From assembly GCA_023397505.1 (NCBI GenBank), contig JAEWUC010000002.1, positions 1 to 64,000 on the forward strand: a stretch of DNA of 64,000 bases. The letters are read 5' to 3'. The notes below the pieces were generated by a model. That model was not told the DNA's origin. It searched no databases and was given only the letters and a program-made list of their open reading frames with translations. Shown one piece after another: positions 27,049-36,898 of this stretch; position 1 is the first letter of the stretch; each line of letters opens with the position of its first letter. This DNA is from Bacteroidota bacterium. GTDB taxonomy: Bacteria; Bacteroidota; Ignavibacteria; Ignavibacteriales; Melioribacteraceae. The position numbers were made by a program, and so were the translations under genes.

Positions 27049-29844
27049 ATGTTACAATCAAACAAGTCATTTGGGAGTTTGGTAATTATACCCAAGTTTT
27101 TAATAATTCTATTAATGCTGATCCTCTTAAGTAGTCAATCTTTATTTGCGCAAGGTAAAGGTTCGATAAGCGGAAAAGTAACCGATAAGACTTCAAACGA
27201 AGAATTAATCGGAGCCAATATTTTGGTAATTAGCACATCTACAGGCGCATCTACAGATATTGATGGGACCTATTCTATAAAAAATCTTACACCCGGTAAG
27301 TACTCGCTTCGTTTTTCATTTATATCATACCAAAGCATAGTTGTAGATAACATAAATGTTGAAGCCGGAAAAGATGTTCAAATAAATATTCAACTTTTGC
27401 CGACATCGACAGAATTGAATGAAGTTGTTGTAACCGCGGAGGCATTGAAAAACACAGAAGGTTCGCTTCTTAATATTCAAAAGAATTCATTGAATATTGT
27501 CGATGGAATGAGCGCAGAACTTATAAGCAAGAACAACAGTTCCGATGGAACAGACGTTCTTAAAAGAATGACAGGAGTTACTATTGCCGACGGTAAATAT
27601 GCGTTTGTACGCGGTGTGGGCGACCGATATAATAATACAATGTTAAATGGCTCAAGTCTTCCGAGTACCGATCCGGAAAAGAAAAGTTTTGCTTACGATC
27701 TTTTCCCGGCAAGCTTGATTGAAAATATATTAACATCAAAAACATTTATTCCCGATAAGCCTGCAGATTTTAGCGGCGGACTGATTGAAATAAATACTGT
27801 TGAATTTCCTTCGAGCATGATTTTTAATGTTAGTATTTCCAGCGCGGTTAATACACAAACAACATTTAAAAATTTCCAAAGTTACAACGGCGGCAAAAGA
27901 GACTTCCTGGGTATAGACGACGGGACGAGAAATATGCCCACAAATATTAACGGCGCAACGGTTAATAAATCAAATTATAGTTCGCAGGAATTGCAAAATA
28001 TAGGCACATCTTTCAGCAATAACTGGAGTCTGAAAAATTCAAATGCACCGATGAACGGAGGCGTTAAACTCGATTTCGGTAATAAAATAAATATTGGAAA
28101 CGATGTGTTGGGCTACATTGCTTCAATTTCATATTCGAATTCAAACGAAACAAAACCTATTGAACAAGCCAGTTACGATTTTGAAGGGGAGCGTTATAAC
28201 TATAAAGGATTCAATAATTCGTACAGCGTTAACTGGGGAGCTTTATTAAATGTGAGTTATAAGTTTTCACAAAATCAAAAAATCAGCTTAAAAAATGTTT
28301 ATAACCAAACCGCCGATGATGAAACAGTTACTTATGAAGGCGAATATAAAGGCGCCCAGCAAATTAGAAATGTTACTTCCCTAAGATATGTTGAACGTTC
28401 TGTGCAATCTTCACAACTAATAGGCGAGCACTATCTTAAATTATTCAGCGGTGTGAACGTTGATTGGAATGTGAATTATTCTTCTTCAAAAAGAAACGAA
28501 CCGGATGCACGAAGATATATTTACGCACGCGGTATTGATGATCCGTCGGAACCATTTAGATTCCTGCTCGATCAATCGCTTGCAACCAGATTTTACAGCG
28601 ATCTCAACGATCAAAATTACGGCGGCACGATAAACTTTTCATTGAAATTATTTGATAATCCTTCAGCACCAACTTTTAAATTCGGCTATTCGTTAAATAA
28701 GAAAGACCGCGATTTCAGTGCAAGAATTTTCGGCTTTAGAAATATTCCCGGCGGTAATTTTTCGGAAGAAGATAAGATATTGCAATCAAGTGTTGACCAA
28801 ATCTTTTCAGCAGAAAATATTAATCCTACTTTTATTGAAGTGATCGAAATTACCCAGCCGACAGATAGTTACACATCCGACCAAGCAGTTAACGCGGCAT
28901 ATTTATTAACGGATTTCAAATTATTTGAATCGTTAAAAATTGTTACCGGCCTGCGTTACGAAAATTCTTTGCAAAAATTAAATTCAAAGTCGAGAACCGG
29001 CGAAGCGTTAGAAATTGAGAACCAATACAACGATTTGTTCCCAAGTTTGAATTTAACATACTTGATCAACGATAAAATAAACGTACGTTTAGCTTACAGC
29101 AGAACAATTGCCCGTCCGGAATTTCGAGAGATGGCGCCCTTTACATATTTCGATTTTGTGAGCAACGAACTTGTAACCGGGAATACAAATCTTAAAAGAA
29201 GTTTGATTACAAATTATGATGCGCGTTTCGAATTTTACCCGGCGCCGAAAGAATTATTTGCGGTAAGCGTATTCTATAAAAAATTCATGAATCCGATAGA
29301 ACAGATTTTAATTTCATCATCTGCGTTTGAACCGATACGTTCTTATGAAAATTCCAAAGATGCACAGAACTGGGGCGTTGAATTTGAAGAAAGAAAAAGT
29401 TTGGCATTTATCGGAACAATGTTTGAGAACTTTTCACTCGTTGGAAATCTGAGTTTGATAAAATCAAAAATTAATCTTGAAGACCGGGGTTTTCAAACTT
29501 CTTCGCGTCCGTTGCAGGGGCAGGCGGATTTTATTTTGAACACGGGTCTTTATTATGAAGATTTTACAAATGGTTTATCAGCTTCCATCATCTACAATAA
29601 AGTTGGAGAGAAAATATCAAAAGTAGGGTTTGGCGGTTTGGGCGATGTTATCGAAAAACCGCGCGATCAAATTGATATCTCTTTCTCTAAAAAAATATTT
29701 GATAATCTTTCGCTCAAACTAGCCGTGAAAGACCTGTTAGCACAGGACATAAAGTTTGTACAGAAAACACCGAGCGGCGATAAAACTTCCGAACTTGTAA
29801 AAAGAGGTCAGAATATTTCAGCCGGTTTGAGTTTCCAGTTCTAA
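27049..29844 (+). CDS. TonB-dependent outer-membrane receptor, probably phosphate-regulated
   Basis: 931 residues; ATG is preceded by GGAGAGAG. The signal peptide ends about residue 35 (SLFAQG). A carboxypeptidase-regulatory-like domain (GSISGKVTDKTSNEELIGANI, about 37-120) and a plug domain (LKRMTGVTIADGKYAFVRGVGDRYN) lead into a beta-barrel ending in an aromatic residue (GLSFQF). It takes up a large or scarce ligand through the outer membrane using TonB energy; the ligand is not readable. The upstream Pho-box array and the T9SS partner immediately downstream suggest induction in phosphate shortage and a phosphorus-containing ligand (inference). No SusD-like lipoprotein is present. Confidence 0.9.
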   Translation: MLQSNKSFGSLVIIPKFLIILLMLILLSSQSLFAQGKGSISGKVTDKTSNEELIGANILVISTSTGASTDIDGTYSIKNLTPGKYSLRFSFISYQSIVVDNINVEAGKDVQINIQLLPTSTELNEVVVTAEALKNTEGSLLNIQKNSLNIVDGMSAELISKNNSSDGTDVLKRMTGVTIADGKYAFVRGVGDRYNNTMLNGSSLPSTDPEKKSFAYDLFPASLIENILTSKTFIPDKPADFSGGLIEINTVEFPSSMIFNVSISSAVNTQTTFKNFQSYNGGKRDFLGIDDGTRNMPTNINGATVNKSNYSSQELQNIGTSFSNNWSLKNSNAPMNGGVKLDFGNKINIGNDVLGYIASISYSNSNETKPIEQASYDFEGERYNYKGFNNSYSVNWGALLNVSYKFSQNQKISLKNVYNQTADDETVTYEGEYKGAQQIRNVTSLRYVERSVQSSQLIGEHYLKLFSGVNVDWNVNYSSSKRNEPDARRYIYARGIDDPSEPFRFLLDQSLATRFYSDLNDQNYGGTINFSLKLFDNPSAPTFKFGYSLNKKDRDFSARIFGFRNIPGGNFSEEDKILQSSVDQIFSAENINPTFIEVIEITQPTDSYTSDQAVNAAYLLTDFKLFESLKIVTGLRYENSLQKLNSKSRTGEALEIENQYNDLFPSLNLTYLINDKINVRLAYSRTIARPEFREMAPFTYFDFVSNELVTGNTNLKRSLITNYDARFEFYPAPKELFAVSVFYKKFMNPIEQILISSSAFEPIRSYENSKDAQNWGVEFEERKSLAFIGTMFENFSLVGNLSLIKSKINLEDRGFQTSSRPLQGQADFILNTGLYYEDFTNGLSASIIYNKVGEKISKVGFGGLGDVIEKPRDQIDISFSKKIFDNLSLKLAVKDLLAQDIKFVQKTPSGDKTSELVKRGQNISAGLSFQF

Positions 29845-29921
29845 AAAGAATATCAGCCTTAATGTAGATGGGATGATGAAAAATTGAAAATAATAACATA
29901 TCAAAAATGATTGGAGGAAGG

Positions 29922-32777
29922 ATGAAAAAAGTATTAATGATTTTTACACTCGCTTTAGTTTTACTCAGCGCAAATATTTATGCGCAGAATGAAATCGTTA
30001 TAAGCTCGGATATTATAGTCAATACTACATTAACGGCAGATAATACATATTTATTAAGAGGTTTTGTTAGAGTGCAGCCAGGGGCTACTTTAACAATTGA
30101 AGCTGGTACAACAATTTATGGTGAAACCGCAACACAAGGTTCATTAATTATAAAACCGGGCGGTAAAATTAATGCAGTCGGTTCACCAACAAAACCTATT
30201 GTTTTTACAAGTGAATTCACAAAACCAGGTAGTGTGCAAACTCCAAATTACGGCGACTGGGGCGGAATAATTATTCTTGGTAATGCACCAATTAACGTTG
30301 CAGGCGGTACAGCATCAATTGAAGGACCAGGAGATTCTTATGGCGGAACTGATCCGGCAGACAACAGCGGTATTATGAAATATGTTAGAATTGAATACCC
30401 AGGTATAGCATTTTCATTAAACAATGAAATAAACGGATTAACATTTGGCGGCGTTGGTAATAAAACAGTTATAGAGTATATACAAGTCAGTTATTCAGGA
30501 GATGATTCATACGAATGGTTCGGCGGAACAGTTAACTGTAAATATTTAATAGCTTACCGCGGCTGGGATGATGATTTTGATTCAGATTTTGGATACAGCG
30601 GGAAATTACAATTTTTAGTAAGCGTACGCGATCCCGATATTGCAGATCAATCTCAATCAAACGGTTTTGAATCAGATAACGATGGTTCAGGTTCAACAAA
30701 CGAACCGAGAACATCACCGACATGGTACAATGTAACTTTAATCGGTCCTGCAGCAACATCAACTTCAACAATAAATTCATTGTATAGAAGAGGAATGCAT
30801 TTAAGAAGATCATCACAAAACAAAATAGCAAATGCATTGATAATGGGCTGGCCAACCGGTTTGTATATTGACGGCGTAAATACGGTAGCAGATATGCAGG
30901 CGGGTACCGCAGCATATATGAAAAACAGTATAATTGCCGGTTCGGTAACACAAAATTTTCAATCAACAGATGCAGCATTCCAAACAAACATGCCTTCATG
31001 GTTTACAACTAACGGTGGTACTACATTTACGACAAATGCCGAAGTGTTGTTAGCGAATGCATTTGATATTGAGAATCCAAACCCTATGCCTCTTGCAAAC
31101 TCACCGCTGTTAACCGGCGGTGCAACTCCGCCGACAGACGGATTTTTTGACGCTACGGCAAATTACATTGGAGCGTTCGGATACAGAGATTGGACAGCAG
31201 GATGGAGTTCATGGAATATTACAGTTCCAGAGAAACCAACCAATGTATTGGCAGGCGATATAACAACCGAAATAACATTAACTCCTGAAAACGATTATAC
31301 ATTACGAGGAATAGTAAGAGTGCAAGCAGGCGGAGTATTGAACATAGAACCAGGTGTAACGATTTATGGAGAAAATGCAACACAAGGTTCATTAGTAGTA
31401 AAACCAGGCGGTAAGATTTATGCAGAAGGAACAAAAGAACAACCAATAGTATTTACAAGTGAATTTACAAAACCGGGTGCTACATCAACACCAAACTACG
31501 GCGACTGGGGCGGAATTATTATTCTTGGCAATGCACCTATTAACGTACCGGGCGGAAAAGCAACTATTGAAGGTCCTGCTGATGAATACGGTGGAAATGA
31601 TCCCGATGACAACAGCGGTGTTATGAAATATGTTAGAATTGAATATCCCGGTATTGCTTATTCATTGAACAATGAAATTAACGGATTAACATTTGGCGGT
31701 GTTGGAAGCGGAACAACTATTGAATATGTACAAGTCAGTTATTCAGGTGACGATTCTTTCGAATGGTTCGGCGGAAATGTTAACGCAAAGTACTTGATTG
31801 CCTATAGAGGATGGGATGATGATTTCGATACGGATTTCGGATACAGCGGAAAACTTCAGCATTTACTTGGCGTACGCGATCCCGATATTGCCGATCAATC
31901 TCAATCAAACGGTTTTGAATCAGATAACGACGGCTCAGGCTCAACGAACGAACCGAGAACATCACCGACATGGTACAATGTAACATTAATAGGTCCTGCA
32001 GCAACATCAACTTCAACAATAAATTCATTATATAGAAGAGGAATGCATTTAAGAAGATCATCGCAAAATAAAATTAAAAATGCATTAATTTTAGGCTGGC
32101 CGACTGGTTTATACATAGACGGTACAAATACGGTAGCAGATATGCAGGCGGGTACCGCAGCATATATGAAAAACAGTATAATAGCCGGATCAGTAACACA
32201 AGATTTTCAATCGACAGATGCAGCATTCCAAACAAACATGCCATCATGGTTTACAACTAACGGCGGTACTACATTTACAACAACTAATGCAGTAAAACTT
32301 ATCGATCCTTTTAATCTTGAAAAAGTTAACCCGTTTCCACTGAAAGATTCACCTGTTTATGTAGGGTATGCAACTCCTCCGAATGACGGTTTCTTTGACA
32401 CTGATGCAATTTATATAGGCGCTTTCGGCGGTAATAAAAATTGGGCTGAAGCATGGAGTTCACTAAATTTTGTTCCGGTTTCCGTGAAAGAAGAAATAAA
32501 TAATTCTTTACCGGTTGAATTTGAATTAAGCCAAAATTATCCGAATCCTTTTAATCCTTCAACAACAATTAAGTTTTCTATTCCAAAAGCCGCAAATGTT
32601 TCTTTGAAAGTTTATAATACTTTAGGGCAGGAAGTAGCTCAAATTATAAATGGTTTTAGAGAAGCAGGCAATTATTCTGTAAACTGGAACGCTTCAAATC
32701 TTGCAAGCGGAATTTATATCTACCGTTTGGAAACAAACAATAGTACAATTATTAAGAAGATGACATTAATTAAGTAA
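29922..32777 (+). CDS. Internally duplicated T9SS-secreted protein partnering the TonB receptor
   Basis: 951 residues from ATG 29922, which has GGAGGAAGG directly upstream; an ATG at 29907 lacks a good site. After the signal peptide (ends about NIYAQ), two copies of a roughly 416-residue module follow, each with TIYGE-ATQGSL-KPGGKI, NYGDWGGIIILGNAPINV, NEINGLTFGGVG and a DIADQSQSNGFESDNDGSGS block. The C terminus is a T9SS domain (SQNYPNPFNPSTTIKFSIP). The short hydrophobic-Gly pattern suggests a right-handed beta-helix. No known enzyme motif was recognised. It lies 77 bases after the TonB receptor gene with no terminator between, so it is probably co-transcribed and surface-exposed. Confidence 0.88.
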   Translation: MKKVLMIFTLALVLLSANIYAQNEIVISSDIIVNTTLTADNTYLLRGFVRVQPGATLTIEAGTTIYGETATQGSLIIKPGGKINAVGSPTKPIVFTSEFTKPGSVQTPNYGDWGGIIILGNAPINVAGGTASIEGPGDSYGGTDPADNSGIMKYVRIEYPGIAFSLNNEINGLTFGGVGNKTVIEYIQVSYSGDDSYEWFGGTVNCKYLIAYRGWDDDFDSDFGYSGKLQFLVSVRDPDIADQSQSNGFESDNDGSGSTNEPRTSPTWYNVTLIGPAATSTSTINSLYRRGMHLRRSSQNKIANALIMGWPTGLYIDGVNTVADMQAGTAAYMKNSIIAGSVTQNFQSTDAAFQTNMPSWFTTNGGTTFTTNAEVLLANAFDIENPNPMPLANSPLLTGGATPPTDGFFDATANYIGAFGYRDWTAGWSSWNITVPEKPTNVLAGDITTEITLTPENDYTLRGIVRVQAGGVLNIEPGVTIYGENATQGSLVVKPGGKIYAEGTKEQPIVFTSEFTKPGATSTPNYGDWGGIIILGNAPINVPGGKATIEGPADEYGGNDPDDNSGVMKYVRIEYPGIAYSLNNEINGLTFGGVGSGTTIEYVQVSYSGDDSFEWFGGNVNAKYLIAYRGWDDDFDTDFGYSGKLQHLLGVRDPDIADQSQSNGFESDNDGSGSTNEPRTSPTWYNVTLIGPAATSTSTINSLYRRGMHLRRSSQNKIKNALILGWPTGLYIDGTNTVADMQAGTAAYMKNSIIAGSVTQDFQSTDAAFQTNMPSWFTTNGGTTFTTTNAVKLIDPFNLEKVNPFPLKDSPVYVGYATPPNDGFFDTDAIYIGAFGGNKNWAEAWSSLNFVPVSVKEEINNSLPVEFELSQNYPNPFNPSTTIKFSIPKAANVSLKVYNTLGQEVAQIINGFREAGNYSVNWNASNLASGIYIYRLETNNSTIIKKMTLIK
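30001..32460 (+). repeat. 1248-bp in-frame tandem duplication
   Basis: Equivalent positions (for example GGGATGATGATTT at 30565 and 31813) are exactly 1248 bases apart, 416 codons. Some segments, such as the ACATCACCGACATGGTACAA block, are identical between copies. Confidence 0.88.
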
Positions 32778-32801
32778 AACAATCTCTCTCTCTTCCAGTA
32801 C

Positions 32802-32838
32802 GGGGGTGCCGGTTCTCCAAGCCAGCACCCCATTTTTA
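32802..32838 (+). terminator. Intrinsic terminator after the TonB/T9SS operon
   Basis: GGGGTGC (32803-32809) pairs with GCACCCC (32825-32831) and is followed by ATTTTTAT. It separates the first phosphate-regulated operon from the second promoter. Confidence 0.8.
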
Positions 32839-32848
32839 TATTAATCAC

Positions 32849-32904
32849 TTAACAATTTCTTAACATTGGCGTAACATTGAATTAATCTTGGCTACTTACT
32901 TTTG
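32849..32904 (+). promoter_or_regulatory. Pho-box array plus -7 element, porin-pst-phoU operon
   Basis: Heptamers TTAACAA, TTAACAT, GTAACAT and TTAATCT start at 32849, 32860, 32871 and 32882, again 11 bases apart. TACTTTTG (32897-32904) matches TAnnTTTG and lies 15 bases after the last repeat start, the same distance as in the other array. It precedes known phosphate genes, which supports the Pho assignment of both. Confidence 0.85.
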
Positions 32905-32948
32905 GACTGTCATTTGGAGATGACTTAAAAATTTGAGGAGAGAGAAAA

Positions 32949-33986
32949 GTGAAATTTAGATTTCGTTCTATTTGTACGCTTATTTTTTTGTTTTTTAGTG
33001 TTATAACAAATGCTCAAAGCTTGCCAAAGTTCAGCGGTTTGATGTTCGGAGATTTTTTTTACAATGCTTCTCATAATAACCCGGCGGATAAAGATTTGAA
33101 CGGATTCCAATTCAGAAGAATTTATGCAACAGCCGATTACTCAATCAACGAAAATTTTAATACAAGATTCCGTTTGGAAGCAGATCAATCTGCAAATTCC
33201 AATACCCCCGGTAATAAGCTTGGTGTTATGGTAAAAGATGCATGGCTTCAGTGGAAAAATATTTTTAACGGTTCGCATTTGATTTTTGGTATTTCACCAA
33301 CGCCAGCTTTTGAAATTGCCGAAGGCGTTTGGGAAAATAGATTTTTAGAAAAAACAATGCTTGATTATTGGGGCGTAGTTTCAAGTCGCGATTTCGGTAT
33401 CGATTTAAAAGGTAATCTTCAAAAAGACGGCAGCATAAAATACTGGCTGAAACTTGGTAACAACAGCAGTAATGCGCCTGAAAATAATAAATATAAAAGA
33501 GTTTACGGGTTGATTGAGTTTCATCCTATTCAACAATTAACAATTACCGTTTACGGAGATTATGCTTCTTCCGCAAAAGTATATGATCAAGTTGAATTTG
33601 CCGATAAAAGCACAAATTCATTTGTTGCTTCGTTTTTTGCCGGGTATAAAGAAGAAAATTTTTCTGTTGGCGCTGAAGGTTTCCTCCGGAATAAACAAAA
33701 CGGTTTTAGACAAAATAATTTTTCAGCTTTAGAAAATTTGAACTCGCACGGTATTTCGGTTTGGTCTAATTATAGAATTAATTCTGATCTAAAGATTGTC
33801 GGTAGATACGATTTATTCGAACCAAATTCTAATCTTGAAAGTGATGGAAATTCTCTAATTCTATTTGCTTTGGATTATATGCCTGCTGAAAGAATTCATG
33901 TGTCGCCGAATGTGGAAATCAAAACTTATGAGAAGGGCGGGGACGATGACATCGTTCCGCGCGTTACGTTCTTTTGGGAATTTTAA
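32949..33986 (+). CDS. Outer-membrane porin, phosphate-selective O/P-like
   Basis: 345 residues. The start at 32949 (GTG; AGGAGAG upstream) gives a signal peptide (about 1-23, ending TNAQS). The rest is a beta-barrel pattern with FRLEADQSAN, many aromatic girdle residues and a terminal Phe (VTFFWEF), resembling the OprO/OprP porin family. It should let phosphate cross the outer membrane. It is the first gene after the Pho-box promoter and lies 21 bases before pstS, which strongly supports phosphate specificity. Confidence 0.8.
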   Translation: MKFRFRSICTLIFLFFSVITNAQSLPKFSGLMFGDFFYNASHNNPADKDLNGFQFRRIYATADYSINENFNTRFRLEADQSANSNTPGNKLGVMVKDAWLQWKNIFNGSHLIFGISPTPAFEIAEGVWENRFLEKTMLDYWGVVSSRDFGIDLKGNLQKDGSIKYWLKLGNNSSNAPENNKYKRVYGLIEFHPIQQLTITVYGDYASSAKVYDQVEFADKSTNSFVASFFAGYKEENFSVGAEGFLRNKQNGFRQNNFSALENLNSHGISVWSNYRINSDLKIVGRYDLFEPNSNLESDGNSLILFALDYMPAERIHVSPNVEIKTYEKGGDDDIVPRVTFFWEF

Positions 33987-34007
33987 TAAATTATTTAGGA
34001 GTTAGAA

Positions 34008-35051
34008 ATGAAAAACAAATTAGTTTTAATAATGATGCTCGTGATCGGCGCGTTCGCTTTAACAAAAGCGCAGACTCAATTAAACGGTGCCGGTGCGACA
34101 TTCCCTTATGTTATTTACATGAAATGGTTCGATGAATACAAAAAATTAACCGGCGTTCAATTTAATTATCAATCAATCGGAAGCGGCGGCGGGATTAAAC
34201 AAATCATAGAAGGCACAGTTGATTTTGGCGCAACAGACGGACCTATGACTGATAAACAACTGGAAGATGCCAAATCAAAACAAGGTACAAATGTTTTACA
34301 CATTCCAACTGTTCTCGGAGCGGTTGTTCTTAGTTATAATATTCCAGGAATCAATAAGGGACTAGTACTCGACGGGCAGACTACAGCGGATATATTTTTC
34401 GGAAAAATTAAAAAATGGAACGACAGCCGCATCAAAAAATTAAACCCGAAATTAAACCTCCCGGATAGAGCAATAATTGTAGCGCACCGTTCAGACGGCA
34501 GCGGTACAACATTTATATTTTCAGATTATCTTTCAAAAGTAAGCAGCGAATGGAAATCCAAAGTTGGAACCGGTACATCTGTAAACTGGCCTATCGGTTT
34601 GGGCGGAAAAGGCAATGAAGGCGTGACGGGCTTAGTTAAACAAACCGCCGGCGCAATTGGTTATATTGAATTAGCATATGCGGTAAAAAATAAATTAGCT
34701 TATGCTTCTATTAAAAACAAATCCGGAAATGTTGTTGAACCTAATTTTAATTCTGTTACTGCCGCTGCAGAAGGCACTTCCAAATCGATGCCTGAAGATA
34801 TGAGGGTTTCAATTACCGATGCCGACGGAAAAGATTCATACCCTATTAGCGGGTTTACGTGGTTGTTGGTTTATCAGAATATGAAGAATGATTCCAAAGC
34901 CGAAGCAATGGTAAAATTCTTAAATTGGGCTATGGAAAAAGGACAAACATTTGCATCGGATTTATATTATGCACCGCTTCCTAAATCTGTTGCTAAAATG
35001 AACGAACGCAAAATTGATTCTATAACAGCCAACGGTAAAAAAATAAATTAA
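34008..35051 (+). CDS. pstS: Phosphate ABC transporter substrate-binding protein
   Basis: 347 residues with a signal peptide ending LTKAQ. Phosphate-binding loops are visible: GAGATFPYVIYMKWF, SIGSGGGIKQI, DFGATDGPMTD, HRSDGSGTTFIF and GAIGYIELAYA. The protein delivers phosphate in the periplasm to PstCA. It follows AGGAG with good spacing, and pstC starts two bases after its stop, so the genes are co-transcribed. Confidence 0.95.
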   Translation: MKNKLVLIMMLVIGAFALTKAQTQLNGAGATFPYVIYMKWFDEYKKLTGVQFNYQSIGSGGGIKQIIEGTVDFGATDGPMTDKQLEDAKSKQGTNVLHIPTVLGAVVLSYNIPGINKGLVLDGQTTADIFFGKIKKWNDSRIKKLNPKLNLPDRAIIVAHRSDGSGTTFIFSDYLSKVSSEWKSKVGTGTSVNWPIGLGGKGNEGVTGLVKQTAGAIGYIELAYAVKNKLAYASIKNKSGNVVEPNFNSVTAAAEGTSKSMPEDMRVSITDADGKDSYPISGFTWLLVYQNMKNDSKAEAMVKFLNWAMEKGQTFASDLYYAPLPKSVAKMNERKIDSITANGKKIN

Positions 35052-35052
35052 T

Positions 35053-36024
35053 ATGTCTAAGACCATTATCGAAAACGGCAAAAAGAAAAACGCTTTTAAG
35101 AAATTGTTCAAGTATCAAAACCTGGGCGATTCGATTTTTCATAACCTTACACTTCTATTTGCCGTTTCTGTTTTTATTCTTGTCGTATTGATGGCTTACG
35201 AAATGTATAATAGTTCTAAACTATCAATTGACAAATTCGGATGGAGTTTTTTATATAATTCAACATGGGACCCGGTTCAGGAAATATACGGTGCGCTGCC
35301 GATGATTTATGGTACCCTTGTTTCATCTTTAGCAGCGTTGTTAATTACACTGCCATTAAGTATTGGCGTGGCAGTATTTTTATCCGAACTCGCTCCGCGA
35401 TGGCTCGAAAAACCATTGTCATTTCTTGTTGAACTGCTCGCCGGTATTCCAAGTATAGTTTACGGTTTGTGGGGAATTTTTGTTCTCGTTCCTTTTATAC
35501 GCGAAGTTATTGAACCATTTCTTAGTGAAAATTTCGGTTTCCTTCCGATTTTCGAAGGCGCTCCATACGGATTTGGAATGCTCGCGGCTATTTTGATTTT
35601 ATCTATTATGGTTCTTCCAATCATATCTTCTATCTCGCGGGATATATTAAAATCAGTTCCGCAATCGCAAAGAGAAGCGGCCCTCGCGCTTGGTGCTACA
35701 AAATGGCAATCAACCAGAATTGTTTTGAAAACTGCAAAATCCGGTATACTCGGTGCAACAATGCTTGGTCTCGGTCGGGCTGTCGGAGAAACAATGGCTG
35801 TTACAATGGTAATTGGAAACAGGGCATTAATTTCCTCTTCTATTTTTGACCCGGCTTATACTATGGCAAGCGTTATAGCAAATGAATTTACCGAAGCCAC
35901 ATCTGATATGTATTTAAGTGCTCTTGTAGAATTAGCGCTCGTTCTTTTTGTAATTACAATTTTAATAAACGGACTAGCACGATTGCTTGTTTGGAGTACG
36001 GAGCGGAAATGGAAAACAGCTTGA
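35053..36024 (+). CDS. pstC: Phosphate ABC transporter permease PstC
   Basis: 323 residues with an N-terminal cytoplasmic segment and six predicted membrane spans. The EAA-like loop is QREAALALGATKWQSTRIVLKTA, followed by LGLGRAVGETMAVTMVIGN, typical of PstC. It forms the phosphate channel with PstA. Its 3' end overlaps pstA by 16 bases. Confidence 0.95.
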   Translation: MSKTIIENGKKKNAFKKLFKYQNLGDSIFHNLTLLFAVSVFILVVLMAYEMYNSSKLSIDKFGWSFLYNSTWDPVQEIYGALPMIYGTLVSSLAALLITLPLSIGVAVFLSELAPRWLEKPLSFLVELLAGIPSIVYGLWGIFVLVPFIREVIEPFLSENFGFLPIFEGAPYGFGMLAAILILSIMVLPIISSISRDILKSVPQSQREAALALGATKWQSTRIVLKTAKSGILGATMLGLGRAVGETMAVTMVIGNRALISSSIFDPAYTMASVIANEFTEATSDMYLSALVELALVLFVITILINGLARLLVWSTERKWKTA

Positions 36025-36875
36025 AGCAATCAAAATTTTTTAACACCCGCAAAAAATTTATAAGTCATTTTATGATGGCGCTTACTTTTATTGCGGCATT
36101 AGTGGCAATAGTTCCTCTTGTATTCATTTTTTATTACACGATTTCAAAAGGCGTTACATATTTAAACTTAGATTTCTTTATTCAAATGCCAAAACCGGTT
36201 GGAGAAACCGGCGGAGGTATGGCAAATGCAATAGTCGGTACATTAATTTTAATTGGTTTGGGAGCAGTCATCGGTTTACCTGTTGGAATGATGACGGGAA
36301 TATATCTTTCCGAATTCGGACAAAATAAATTCGGCGCAACAGTTCGTTTTTTAATAGATGTTTTGAGCGGTATTCCGTCAATTGTTGTCGGCGTTGTTGC
36401 TTATACATTAATTGTTATCCCGATGAAGCATTTTTCCGCTGTTGCAGGTGGTTTTGCTTTGGGAATTTTAATGATTCCCACGATCACCCGAACAACCGAA
36501 GAAATGATAAAACTTGTACCGCATTCATTACGCGAAGCGGGACTCGCTCTTGGCATTCCAAAATGGAAAACTACGCTTTCTATTATTCTTAAGACTGCAT
36601 GGAAAGGAATTGCGACGGGAATTCTTTTAGGATTATCACGAGCGGCCGGCGAAACAGCGCCTTTACTCTTTACAGCTCTCGGCAACAGATTTTGGTCAAC
36701 GGAAATTATGCAGCCGATTGCATCTTTAACAGTTTATATTTACGATTATGCAAAAGCCCCGTTCGATGATTGGAACAATCAAGCTTGGACCGCAGCGCTT
36801 GTATTGATCCTTATGATTTCATTTTTAAGTTTATTATTCAGATTTTTAACACGTTCAAAATATAGAAGTAATTAA
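36009..36875 (+). CDS. pstA: Phosphate ABC transporter permease PstA
   Basis: 288 residues from ATG 36009, which has GGAG five bases upstream. A TTG at 35991 would add six residues and is less likely. Six membrane spans are visible, with GIYLSEFG, VLSGIPSIVVGVVAY, the loop LREAGLALGIPKWKTTLSIIL and GLSRAAGETAPLLFTA. It partners PstC; the start overlaps pstC, implying translational coupling. Confidence 0.94.
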   Translation: MENSLKQSKFFNTRKKFISHFMMALTFIAALVAIVPLVFIFYYTISKGVTYLNLDFFIQMPKPVGETGGGMANAIVGTLILIGLGAVIGLPVGMMTGIYLSEFGQNKFGATVRFLIDVLSGIPSIVVGVVAYTLIVIPMKHFSAVAGGFALGILMIPTITRTTEEMIKLVPHSLREAGLALGIPKWKTTLSIILKTAWKGIATGILLGLSRAAGETAPLLFTALGNRFWSTEIMQPIASLTVYIYDYAKAPFDDWNNQAWTAALVLILMISFLSLLFRFLTRSKYRSN

Positions 36876-36898
36876 TTCAGAATTTACAGTGATGATAA

